Assembly: GCF_014193845.1 (NCBI RefSeq)
Contig: NZ_JACHZX010000001.1
Coordinates: 992,001-1,056,000, forward strand
From: Sphingomonas sp. BK345
Lineage (GTDB): Bacteria; Pseudomonadota; Alphaproteobacteria; Sphingomonadales; Sphingomonadaceae
DNA length: 64,000 nucleotides
Direction: 5' to 3'
Shown here in pieces: positions 35,842 to 43,949 of this stretch (positions are counted from its first letter, which is position 1; every line of letters begins with the position of its first letter). The notes beneath the pieces are model-generated. The model was not told where the DNA came from and did no database searches. It saw only the letters and a list, made by a program, of their open reading frames with translations. Position numbers and translations under genes: made by a program.

Positions 35842-35920
35842 CGCGCGCACATAGGCGATGTGCGTGGGTTTTTCCAGTTCGGTGTGGGGCGAGAGAGCTG
35901 CGTCGTAGAAGGCGTCCGTC

Positions 35921-36060
35921 GATCCTCCCCCGTGGGGGGAGGTGGCAGCGCGAAGCGCTGACGGAGGGGTGACCCGGTCGGCGAGTGTCGCAGGACTCAC
36001 CACCGCTGACACCCCTCCGTCAGGCCTGCGGCCTGCCACCTCCCCTTGCAGGGGAGGATC
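35921..36060. repeat. Palindromic intergenic repeat, family A, copy 2
   Basis: A 140-base imperfect palindrome with the same inverted ends (GATCCTCCCC / GGGGAGGATC) and inner arms (GACGGAGGGGTG / ACACCCCTCCGTC) as the element at 1310-1447. The central spacer GGCGAGTGTCG is also shared. It lies between the IalB-like gene and rlmN, both leftward. Confidence 0.87.
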
Positions 36061-36107
36061 AGTCATAGGCCAACAGGCTTCACTCTCTCCCTATGGGGGC
36101 AGCACCC

Positions 36108-36575
36108 TTAGCCGCCCGCACACCCCAGCTGCGCCGCGTCGATCGCGGTCGGCGCGCCAGCGAGCGTGTAGCTGTCCGCGATCGGCCGTCCCGCGCGGTC
36201 GGCGGTGGTGAGCGTCATCAGCCGCCCCGCGCGCAGCGCCGCGACGATCGCGCGGTCGGTCGCGGCGTCGGGCGCGCGCGCGCTCGTCACGTCGCCCGCC
36301 AGCGCGAAGCGGCGCTCGCCCACCGCCAACGTCACGCGCGCATCGTCGCCGCGCGGGCGCGACAGACGGAAGTAGACGCTGGGCGTGCGCGTCGCCCTCG
36401 CGCGCGCTACCACGCTGGCGAAACCGCCGCGGCGATCGGTGGTGCCGTCGTCGCGCACCGGCTGCGCGACCGCGAAGCAGCGCGGCGGCTCGCCCTCGCG
36501 CAACGCCGCCCAGCGCTGCCACACGCCGAGCGCTCCGCGCTCCGCCGCCAGTGCCAGCGCCGCCGCGATCAGCAT
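36108..36575 (-). CDS. Exported protein, possibly invasion-associated-locus-B-like
   Basis: About 155 residues with a short hydrophobic start (MLIAAALALAAERGALG) then VWQRWAALREGEPPRCFAVA. The W...C pattern at the front, beta-rich middle (VYFRLSRP, VTLAVGERRFAL) and terminal AIDAAQLGCAGG resemble small IalB-like envelope proteins of sphingomonads, but the match is by eye only. The signal is weak and the start could be 11 codons upstream. It lies just upstream of the family A repeat and rlmN. Confidence 0.6.
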   Translation of the reverse strand: MLIAAALALAAERGALGVWQRWAALREGEPPRCFAVAQPVRDDGTTDRRGGFASVVARARATRTPSVYFRLSRPRGDDARVTLAVGERRFALAGDVTSARAPDAATDRAIVAALRAGRLMTLTTADRAGRPIADSYTLAGAPTAIDAAQLGCAGG

Positions 36576-36733
36576 GACCCTGCCCCCATCCGCGCCTCCT
36601 CGCCCCACCTAGGGAGCGCTGTGGCCCGAGAGCAACGGTTTTTCCTGTTTATGTGAGGTTCATGCAACGACGCGCGCGTTAACTAATTGACCCCCCACGC
36701 CCCAGGGTCGGGGCGAGAGGACTGGAGTGAGAC

Positions 36734-37348
36734 ATGCGTAAGCTTGCATTTGCCACCGCCGCGGCCGCGTTCGGCGTCGCGCTGGCAACCCCCGCGCTGG
36801 CACAGAACGGCGACTTCAGCGGCCCGCGGCTCGAGGCGCTCGCCGGCTACGACAATCTGCAGGACGGCGGCGACGGCGACTCCGAGGGCCGCGAGGGCTT
36901 CACCTATGGCGCGCTGCTCGGCTACGATTTCCAGCGCGGCAACATCGTCTACGGGATCGACGGCGAGATCACCGACGCGACCACCAAGAGCCGCAGCTAC
37001 AACGAGGTGACCGCGGGCGACCGCTTCTCGGTCGAGGCGGGGCGCGACCTTTATATCGGCGGACGGCTCGGCTACGTGATCTCGCCCGCGGCGATGATCT
37101 ACGCCAAGGGCGGCTACACCAACGCGCGCGTCGAGAGCCGCTACCAGCCCAATACCGGCGCGGACAACGAGCTGGTCGACAAGGCCGACCTCGACGGCTT
37201 CCGCCTCGGCGCCGGGCTCGAGTACAAGCTCACCCCGACCGCCTTCGTGAAGGGCGAGTATCGCTACTCGCATTACGGCGAGATCGAGGGCTATAACATC
37301 GACCTCGACCGTCACCAGCTGATGGCAGGCCTCGGCATCCGCTTCTGA
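36734..37348 (+). CDS. Outer-membrane beta-barrel protein
   Basis: A 204-residue protein with a signal peptide (MRKLAFATAAAAFGVALATP, cleaved after ALA-Q) and an eight-strand OmpA/opacity-type barrel: alternating strands such as FTYGALLGYDFQRGNIVYGI, LYIGGRLGYVISPAAMIYAK and VKGEYRYSHYGEIEG, ending LMAGLGIRF with the terminal Phe required for barrel insertion. This class is abundant in sphingomonad outer membranes. It stands alone, with its own leader. Confidence 0.9.
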   Translation: MRKLAFATAAAAFGVALATPALAQNGDFSGPRLEALAGYDNLQDGGDGDSEGREGFTYGALLGYDFQRGNIVYGIDGEITDATTKSRSYNEVTAGDRFSVEAGRDLYIGGRLGYVISPAAMIYAKGGYTNARVESRYQPNTGADNELVDKADLDGFRLGAGLEYKLTPTAFVKGEYRYSHYGEIEGYNIDLDRHQLMAGLGIRF

Positions 37349-37381
37349 TGATCGTCGGGCGGGGCGGGCGGAACCGAGGCG

Positions 37382-37474
37382 ATCGTGTTCCTGCGCACGC
37401 AGGAGACCAGAGCCGACAGCGCCGGCCTGCGTGACCCTGGGTTCCCGCCTGCGCAGGAACACGAGGCTCACCAC
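37382..37474. repeat. Palindromic intergenic repeat, family D, long copy
   Basis: TCGTGTTCCTGCGC at the left and GCGCAGGAACACGA at the right are perfect inverse arms around about 65 bases that contain CACGCAGGAGACCAGAGCC and GACCCTGGGTTCCCGCCTGC. The same CTGCGCACGCAGGAG core appears at 33220-33234. It lies between the barrel gene and dnaN. Confidence 0.75.
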
Positions 37475-37587
37475 GCCCTCATATAGACGCGAAGGGTCGG
37501 GGCGCTTGCTCCGGCCCTTCACTTTTGGCTAGGACGAGTCGGCCAATTGCCCCTGGTGAGTGACCTGCGGGCCCGGGGGACGTGACG

Positions 37588-38691
37588 ATGAAGGCGACGA
37601 TCGAACGCGCGACGCTGCTCAAGGGGCTGAGCCACGTGCAATCGGTGGTGGAGCGCCGCAACACCATCCCGATCCTCTCGAACGTGCTGCTCGAGGCCAC
37701 GGCCGAGGGCCAGCTGCGGCTGATGGCGACCGACCTCGACCTCCAGATCAACGAGAGCGTCGCGGCCGCGGTCGACCAGCCCGGTGCCACGACCGTCTCG
37801 GCGCACACCCTGTTCGACATCGCGCGCAAGCTGCCCGAGGGATCTCAGGTCTCGCTCGCCGCGGCCGAGGGCCGCGTCACGATCGTGGCGGGGCGCGCGC
37901 GCTTCTCGCTCGGCACGCTGCCGCGCGACGATTTTCCGGTGATCGCCGAGGGCGAGCTGCCGGTCCAGTTCGAGCTGCCGGTCGATACGCTCAAGCAGAT
38001 CATCGACAAGACGCGCTTCGCCATCTCCACCGAGGAGACGCGTTACTATCTCAACGGCATCTTCCTCCACGTCGCCGAGGGCGTGCTCAAGGCGGCGGCG
38101 ACCGATGGGCACCGGCTGGCGCGCGTGACGGTCGACCAGCCCGAGGGCGCCGCTGCCATGCCCGACGTGATCGTCCCGCGGAAGTGCATCGCCGAGCTGC
38201 GCAAACTGCTCGACGAGGTGGACGGCTCGGTCGGCGTGTCGCTGTCGGGCACCAAGATCCGCTTCGATCTCGGCAGCGCGATCCTCACCTCCAAGCTGAT
38301 CGACGGCACCTTCCCCGACTACAGCCGCGTGATCCCGACCGCCAACGACAAGATCCTCAAGCTCGATCCGAAGAGCTTCATGCAGGGCGTCGACCGCGTC
38401 TCGACCATCGCCACCGAGAAGACGCGCGCGGTGAAGATGGCGCTGGATCGCGACAAGATCACGCTGTCGGTGACCAGCCCGGAGAACGGCACTGCCGCCG
38501 AGGAAGTACCGGGCGACTACGCCGCGATGCCGTTCGAAATCGGCTTCAACAGCCGCTATCTGCTCGACATCCTCGGCCAGATCGACACCGACCTGGTGGA
38601 GGTCCACCTCGCCGACGCCGCCGCGCCGACGCTGATCCGCGAGAACGACAAGAGCCCCGCACTCTACGTGCTGATGCCGATGCGGGTGTGA
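37588..38691 (+). CDS. dnaN: DNA polymerase III subunit beta (sliding clamp)
   Basis: A 367-residue sliding clamp. The N-terminus MKATIERATLLKGLSHVQSV and segments RRNTIPILSNVLLEA, ARFSLGTLPRDDFPV, DGHRLARV and the C-terminal PMRV all match DnaN. The start is ATG 37588; an in-frame GTG two codons earlier is possible. It is not beside dnaA or recF here, which is usual in alphaproteobacteria with scattered replication genes. Confidence 0.96.
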   Translation: MKATIERATLLKGLSHVQSVVERRNTIPILSNVLLEATAEGQLRLMATDLDLQINESVAAAVDQPGATTVSAHTLFDIARKLPEGSQVSLAAAEGRVTIVAGRARFSLGTLPRDDFPVIAEGELPVQFELPVDTLKQIIDKTRFAISTEETRYYLNGIFLHVAEGVLKAAATDGHRLARVTVDQPEGAAAMPDVIVPRKCIAELRKLLDEVDGSVGVSLSGTKIRFDLGSAILTSKLIDGTFPDYSRVIPTANDKILKLDPKSFMQGVDRVSTIATEKTRAVKMALDRDKITLSVTSPENGTAAEEVPGDYAAMPFEIGFNSRYLLDILGQIDTDLVEVHLADAAAPTLIRENDKSPALYVLMPMRV

Positions 38692-39031
38692 GGCGCGGGC
38701 AGGCGGCAGTGTAAGCACCGATTGGGCCGAGCGATGTAGCGATCAACATCGGCCTTATTCGTAGCTTCATCGACACTTTCTGTGGCGCGCGCCCGCGCGA
38801 CCACGCGGGAAGGCGGCTGGTCCGCCCCGCGACCACTACCTGCGCCCTTTTCGTCCATGAAGTTTCAACCGAGACGCGCGCGCGAGCGGGTGACGTCGCG
38901 CCCCCGCACGCTGAGCCTTTCCAGCGCGTGAGAACGCTTCCAGAATAATCTGATTATATGCTTTCTTTTATCAACGGTGCACGGTACTCCTGCCCGTAAG
39001 CCGCTGAAAAAGCGGTCACGGGAGAGACAGA
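38692..39031. other. 340-base intergenic stretch before TonB receptor
   Basis: No gene is seen. The last 90 bases are clearly AT-richer than the rest of the window and are the likely promoter of the following TonB receptor. They contain the palindrome ATAATC-T-GATTAT at 38945-38957. The part next to dnaN shows no T-run terminator. Confidence 0.6.
38945..38957. promoter_or_regulatory. Palindrome in promoter of first TonB receptor
   Basis: ATAATC, T, GATTAT: a perfect 6-1-6 palindrome about 75 bases before the TonB receptor ATG, in AT-rich sequence. It could be an operator or overlap the promoter itself; no regulator can be assigned. Confidence 0.4.
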
Positions 39032-41803
39032 ATGACAATCAGGGACTCTGTGTCCGTGCTCGCGGTCGCGTGCGCGCTCAGCTGGACATCGGCCGCTTGG
39101 TCCCAGGATCTTGCGACATCGACGCAGGAGGCTCCACCGTCGAGTGACGGCCAAGTCGCCGCCGCCGACGCGAGTGCACCCCCGGCCGTCGGCGAGGAGG
39201 ACATCGTCGTCACCGGCCTGCGCCGCAGCGTCCAGGGGGCGCAGGCACTCAAGCGCGACTCCGACCAGATCCTCGATGCGGTCGTCGCCGAGGACATCGG
39301 CAAGCTGCCCGACAACAACGCCGCCGAGGCGCTGGCGCGGATCACCGGCGTGCAGGTGTCGCGCTCGCAGGACGAGGCCAACGGCGTCTCCGTACGCGGC
39401 CTGCCCGACGTCACCACCACCTTCAACGGGCGCGAGCTCTACACCGCCGAGGGGCGCCAGGTGGCGTTCCAGGATTTCCCCGCCGCCTCGCTCGCCGGGC
39501 TCGAGGTCTACAAGGCGACCACCGCCGATCTGGTCGAGGGCGGCATCGCCGGGCTCGTCAACGTGCGCTCGCGCCGTCCGTTCGACTTCGACGGCTTCGA
39601 GATCGCCGGCTCGATCCGCGGCATCTACGGCGACCAGGCGCGCAGGGTCGATCCGCAGGGCAGCCTGTTGGTCACCGATCGCTTCGACACGCCGATCGGC
39701 GAATTCGGCGCGCTGATCAACGTGTCCTACACGCAGACCAACTATCTCACCTCGGCGCGATGGGACAGCGGCGACGTCGACACGCCGGTCGACGGCCAGG
39801 TGATCACCACCCCCGGCGTCGGCCGCGACTTCAAGATCCCGGAATCGGTCGGCATCTTCTACAACAACGGCAAGCGCTGGCGCCCGTCGGTGAACGGCTC
39901 GCTGCAGTGGCGCCCGGCCGCCAACGTCGAGCTGTACCTGGAGGGCCTCTACCAGGGCTATCGCGGCCGCGAGCAGAACAGCGAGCTCGCGATCCGGCTG
40001 CGCAACGGCAACCCGACCTTCAGCAACGTCGTGCTCGACGAGGACGATCCGGGCAAGGTCAAGAGCCTCACCCGCTCGGGCGGCGAGGGCTCGATCGGCA
40101 CCGACCTGTTCCGCGGCGTGCCGCACAGCACCACCAACACCTATCAGTTCGCCGGCGGAGGCAGCATCAAGGGCGAGCACGCCAGGTTCAGCACCGATAT
40201 CGCTTATACCGACACGCGAAACTATTTCACCGACTACGGCTTCGACTTCGCCGCGCGCGACCCGGCGACCGCCGACATCAGCTTCGACATCGACCGCGAC
40301 TATGGCGGGGTCGAGTTCTCGCTGCCGGGCTTCGACCTGACCGACCCGAACAATTACGTCATCCGCGGCATCTTCGACCGGCGTCGCGAAGGGCGCGGCT
40401 CGGGCTGGCAATGGCGCAACGATCTCGAGCTCGACTTCGATCTCGACGGGATCGACAAGATCCAGTTCGGCACGCGCTTCACCACGCGCAAGAGCAGCTT
40501 CGCCGACGGCACGCGCTACGCCAACATCCGCGCGCAGCGCGTGCCGCTGACCGCGGCGCCGATCGGCATGGGCGGGCTGGTGAAGGAAGGTTTCCGCGGC
40601 AGCGACGCGCAGCCGACGCGGCAATGGTACGCCCCCAGCGGGCAGGACGTCTTCGATAATATCGAGGCGCTGCGCGCCTTCGCGCAGGACCGTCTGCGGA
40701 TCAGCAATCTCGGCAACGCCGACCAGCGCCCCGAATTGTGGGACCCGGCACTGCCGCCCTATACCACGCAGTTCGCCGCGGACGAGAAATCCTATGCCTT
40801 CTATGGCCAGCTTCACTACGCCTTCGAGCTCGGCGGCCTCCCGCTCGACGGCGTGGTCGGCGCGCGCGTCGTCAACACCACCATCCAGACGGTCGGGCTC
40901 GGCTCGGTCGACGGCGACGTGCGCATCACCGACGATCGCAAGAATTACGTCGACGTGCTGCCCAACGTCAGCCTGCGCGCGCGGCTGACCGACCAGCTCC
41001 AGTTCCGCGCCTCCGCCACCGAGACGCGCACGCGCCCCACCTTCGGCCAGAGCAATCCCGCCTTCGTGCTCCAGCGCGACTCGGTGAATCTGGGCGACTA
41101 TAACGGCAGCAGCGGCAACATCGACCTCGAGCCGATCCAGTCGAAGAACTACGACGTCTCGCTGGAATGGTATTTCAGCCGCACCGGATCGCTGACCGGC
41201 GCGGTGTTCCGCCGCGACCTCAAGGGCTTCATCAGCAACTACACGGTGTTCCAGCAGGTCCCCGGCTTCGGCAACATCCAGGTGACCCGCCCCGAGAATG
41301 CCGGCGAGGGACGCATCCAGGGCGTTGAGCTGGCCTTCACCACCTTCTTCGACTTCCTGCCCGGCGTGTTGAGCGGCTTCGGCACCCAGCTCAACGGCAC
41401 CTATCTCGACGGCAAGCAGGCGCTGCCGACGGTATTGGGCGAGCAGGGCCGGCTCGTGCGGGTGCCCAACACGTCGAAATGGACCTACAACGCCAACCTG
41501 CTCTACGAGAAGGGACCGGTGTCGGCGCGACTGGCGTACAATTACCGCACTGACTGGGTGAACTTCTACAACAACACCGAGAGCGAGTCGGCGGTCGCCG
41601 GCGAATATACGCGCGCGACCGCGCGGCTCGACTTCTCCGCCGCCTTCACCCCGGTCGAGTTCCTGACCTTCACCTTCGACGCCACCAACCTGACCGGGGT
41701 GCCGTTCCAGAACGTCCGCAACTTCAGCGACACGCAGAGCTACCCGCGCGACATCCGCTACGAGGCGCGGACCTTCTCGCTCGGCGCGCGCTTCCGCTTC
41801 TGA
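39032..41803 (+). CDS. TonB-dependent receptor, carbohydrate type
   Basis: A 923-residue outer-membrane transporter. It has a signal peptide (VLAVACALSWTSAAWS), a short linker, a TonB-box-like IVVTGLRRSVQGAQALKRDS, a plug domain (IGKLPDNNAAEALARITGVQ, GVSVRGLP, VEGGIAGLVNVRSRRPFDFD) and a 22-strand barrel ending in FSLGARFRF. The plug type is that of Caulobacter-style receptors often tied to plant sugars. It is followed 33 bases on by two hydrolase genes, so the three probably form a sugar-use operon. Confidence 0.93.
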   Translation: MTIRDSVSVLAVACALSWTSAAWSQDLATSTQEAPPSSDGQVAAADASAPPAVGEEDIVVTGLRRSVQGAQALKRDSDQILDAVVAEDIGKLPDNNAAEALARITGVQVSRSQDEANGVSVRGLPDVTTTFNGRELYTAEGRQVAFQDFPAASLAGLEVYKATTADLVEGGIAGLVNVRSRRPFDFDGFEIAGSIRGIYGDQARRVDPQGSLLVTDRFDTPIGEFGALINVSYTQTNYLTSARWDSGDVDTPVDGQVITTPGVGRDFKIPESVGIFYNNGKRWRPSVNGSLQWRPAANVELYLEGLYQGYRGREQNSELAIRLRNGNPTFSNVVLDEDDPGKVKSLTRSGGEGSIGTDLFRGVPHSTTNTYQFAGGGSIKGEHARFSTDIAYTDTRNYFTDYGFDFAARDPATADISFDIDRDYGGVEFSLPGFDLTDPNNYVIRGIFDRRREGRGSGWQWRNDLELDFDLDGIDKIQFGTRFTTRKSSFADGTRYANIRAQRVPLTAAPIGMGGLVKEGFRGSDAQPTRQWYAPSGQDVFDNIEALRAFAQDRLRISNLGNADQRPELWDPALPPYTTQFAADEKSYAFYGQLHYAFELGGLPLDGVVGARVVNTTIQTVGLGSVDGDVRITDDRKNYVDVLPNVSLRARLTDQLQFRASATETRTRPTFGQSNPAFVLQRDSVNLGDYNGSSGNIDLEPIQSKNYDVSLEWYFSRTGSLTGAVFRRDLKGFISNYTVFQQVPGFGNIQVTRPENAGEGRIQGVELAFTTFFDFLPGVLSGFGTQLNGTYLDGKQALPTVLGEQGRLVRVPNTSKWTYNANLLYEKGPVSARLAYNYRTDWVNFYNNTESESAVAGEYTRATARLDFSAAFTPVEFLTFTFDATNLTGVPFQNVRNFSDTQSYPRDIRYEARTFSLGARFRF

Positions 41804-41835
41804 TGCCGTCGCCTCTCCCTCACGCAGGAGCCAGG

Positions 41836-43926
41836 ATGCCCGCCACCCGTCTCGCCGCCCGCGCGTTCACGCTCGCCGGCCTCGTCGCACTGCCGCTCGC
41901 CGCGCCGCTCCGCGCGCAGGCGCCGGTCACCGTGCGCACGCCCGCCACCCCCCTGGTGGCGCACGACCCGTACTTCAGCCTGTGGAGCCTGACCGACAAG
42001 CTCAACGACGCGCCGACGCGGCACTGGACCGGCAGCGAGCAGCAGATCAGCGGCTGGGTCCGCGTCGACGGCAAGGCGCTGCGCTTCATGGGCGGCGGCC
42101 GCGGCGACGCGATGACGCAGGTGTCGCGCGAGCTCACCCCGACGCGCACCAGCTACGACTTCGACGGCGGCGGGGTGCGGCTCACCGCCACCTTCCTCTC
42201 GCCCGCGCTGCCCGACGACCTCGACCTCGTCTCGCGCCCGGTCACCTATCTCAGCTGGACGGTGCGCTCGACCGACGGGCGCGCGCACGCGGTGCAGGTC
42301 TATGTCGACGCCAGCGCGCAGCTCGCGGTCAACGACGAGCAGCAGCAGGTGGTGTGGGGCAGCAGCCGCGTCGGCGACATGGCGGTACTGCGCGTCGGCA
42401 CCACCTCGCAGCAGGTGCTCCAGAAGGTCGGCGACAACGTGCGGATCGACTGGGGCTGGGCGCAGCTCGCGGTGCCGCAGCAGCCCGGCACCACCACCGC
42501 GACGATCGGCGAGGGCGAGCGCGCCGCCTTCCGCGATGGCGCCGCGCCGATGCCCGACGACCTCGCCATGCCGCGGCTGGCGCACCAGAACCGCCCGTTG
42601 CTGGCGGCGCGCTTCGATCTCGGCAGCGTCGGCGCCGAGCCGGTGACGCGGCGCGCGATGCTCGCCTATGACGACATCGACTCGATCGAATATTTCAAGC
42701 GACGCCTCCCCGCCTACTGGCGCCGCGACGGCATGACGATGGCGCAGCTGCTCCAGGTCTCCGAGCGCGACGAGCCGGTGCTGCGCGAGCGCGCCGCCGC
42801 CTTCGACCGCGAGCTCACCGCCGACCTCGAGCGCGCCGGCGGCCGCGCCTATGCCGAGCTGGCGGTGCTGGCGTATCGCCAGACGCTCGCGGCGCACAAA
42901 CTGGTCGCCGACATCGACGGCACGCCGCTCTATTTCTCCAAGGAGAATTTCAGCAACGGCTGCATCGCGACGGTGGACATCACCTATCCCACCTCGCCCT
43001 TCTTTCTGCTGCTCAACCCCCGCCTGCTCGAGGCGCAGCTGCGCCCGATCCTCGACTATTCCAATATGCCGCGGTGGCGCTTTCCCTTCGCGCCGCACGA
43101 TATCGGCACCTACCCGCAGGCCAACGGGCAGGTTTATGGCGGCGGGGAGCGCAGCGAGGACGACCAGATGCCGGTCGAGGAGAGCGGCAACATGCTGCTG
43201 ATGATCGGCGCGCTCGCCAAGGTGCAGGGCAACGCCGACTTCGCCCGGCGCTACTGGCCGCTGCTGACGCGCTGGGCCGAGTTCCTCCGCGACAAGGGGC
43301 TCGACCCCGAGAACCAGCTCAGCACCGACGATTTCGCCGGACATCTCGCGCACAACACCAATTTGTCGATCAAGGCGATCAGCGCGCTCGACGCTTATGC
43401 CGAGCTGGCACGGCTGCTCGGCAAGAAGCAGGACGCGGCGCGCTATCGCGCCACCGCCAAGCAGATGGCGGCGCGCTGGCAGGTGATGGCGCAGGACGGC
43501 GACCACACCAAACTCGCCTTCGACCAGCCCGGCACGTGGAGCCAGAAGTACAATCTGGTGTGGGACAAGGTGCTGGGCCGCGGGCTGTTCCCGGCGTCGC
43601 TCCGGCGCAGCGAGCTGGCCTTCTACCAGCGCCACCAGGGCAAGTACGGCCTGCCGCTCGACAGCCGCAAGACCTACACCAAGCTCGACTGGATCACGTG
43701 GAGCGCCACGCTGGCCGATGATCGCGCCACCTTCGAGGGCCTGGTCGAGCCGCTCCACCGCTACATGCAGGAGACGCCGACGCGCGTGCCGCTGAGCGAC
43801 TGGTACGAGACCAAGGACGGCGCGCAGGTCGGCTTCCAGGCGCGCGCGGTGGTCGGCGGCGTGTACATCAAGATGCTCGACGACCCGGCGCTGTGGCGCA
43901 AATGGGCCGCGCGTGCCGCCAAGTGA
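41836..43926 (+). CDS. Secreted glutaminase-family (DUF4965/DUF1793) hydrolase
   Basis: A 696-residue exported protein with a signal peptide (RLAARAFTLAGLVALPLAAP). It matches the GtaA-like family with DUF5127, DUF4965 and DUF1793 parts: VAHDPYFSLWSLTDKLNDAP, FSKENFSNGCIATVDITYPT, FPFAPHDIGTYPQANGQVYG and VGGVYIKMLDD. The fold is an alpha/alpha barrel like that of many glycoside hydrolases. Fungal members are called glutaminases, but bacterial members in sugar loci may be glycosidases. It lies between the TonB receptor and a GH127-like gene. Confidence 0.85.
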   Translation: MPATRLAARAFTLAGLVALPLAAPLRAQAPVTVRTPATPLVAHDPYFSLWSLTDKLNDAPTRHWTGSEQQISGWVRVDGKALRFMGGGRGDAMTQVSRELTPTRTSYDFDGGGVRLTATFLSPALPDDLDLVSRPVTYLSWTVRSTDGRAHAVQVYVDASAQLAVNDEQQQVVWGSSRVGDMAVLRVGTTSQQVLQKVGDNVRIDWGWAQLAVPQQPGTTTATIGEGERAAFRDGAAPMPDDLAMPRLAHQNRPLLAARFDLGSVGAEPVTRRAMLAYDDIDSIEYFKRRLPAYWRRDGMTMAQLLQVSERDEPVLRERAAAFDRELTADLERAGGRAYAELAVLAYRQTLAAHKLVADIDGTPLYFSKENFSNGCIATVDITYPTSPFFLLLNPRLLEAQLRPILDYSNMPRWRFPFAPHDIGTYPQANGQVYGGGERSEDDQMPVEESGNMLLMIGALAKVQGNADFARRYWPLLTRWAEFLRDKGLDPENQLSTDDFAGHLAHNTNLSIKAISALDAYAELARLLGKKQDAARYRATAKQMAARWQVMAQDGDHTKLAFDQPGTWSQKYNLVWDKVLGRGLFPASLRRSELAFYQRHQGKYGLPLDSRKTYTKLDWITWSATLADDRATFEGLVEPLHRYMQETPTRVPLSDWYETKDGAQVGFQARAVVGGVYIKMLDDPALWRKWAARAAK

Positions 43927-43949
43927 GCCGGACAGCGAGGACGAGAGAC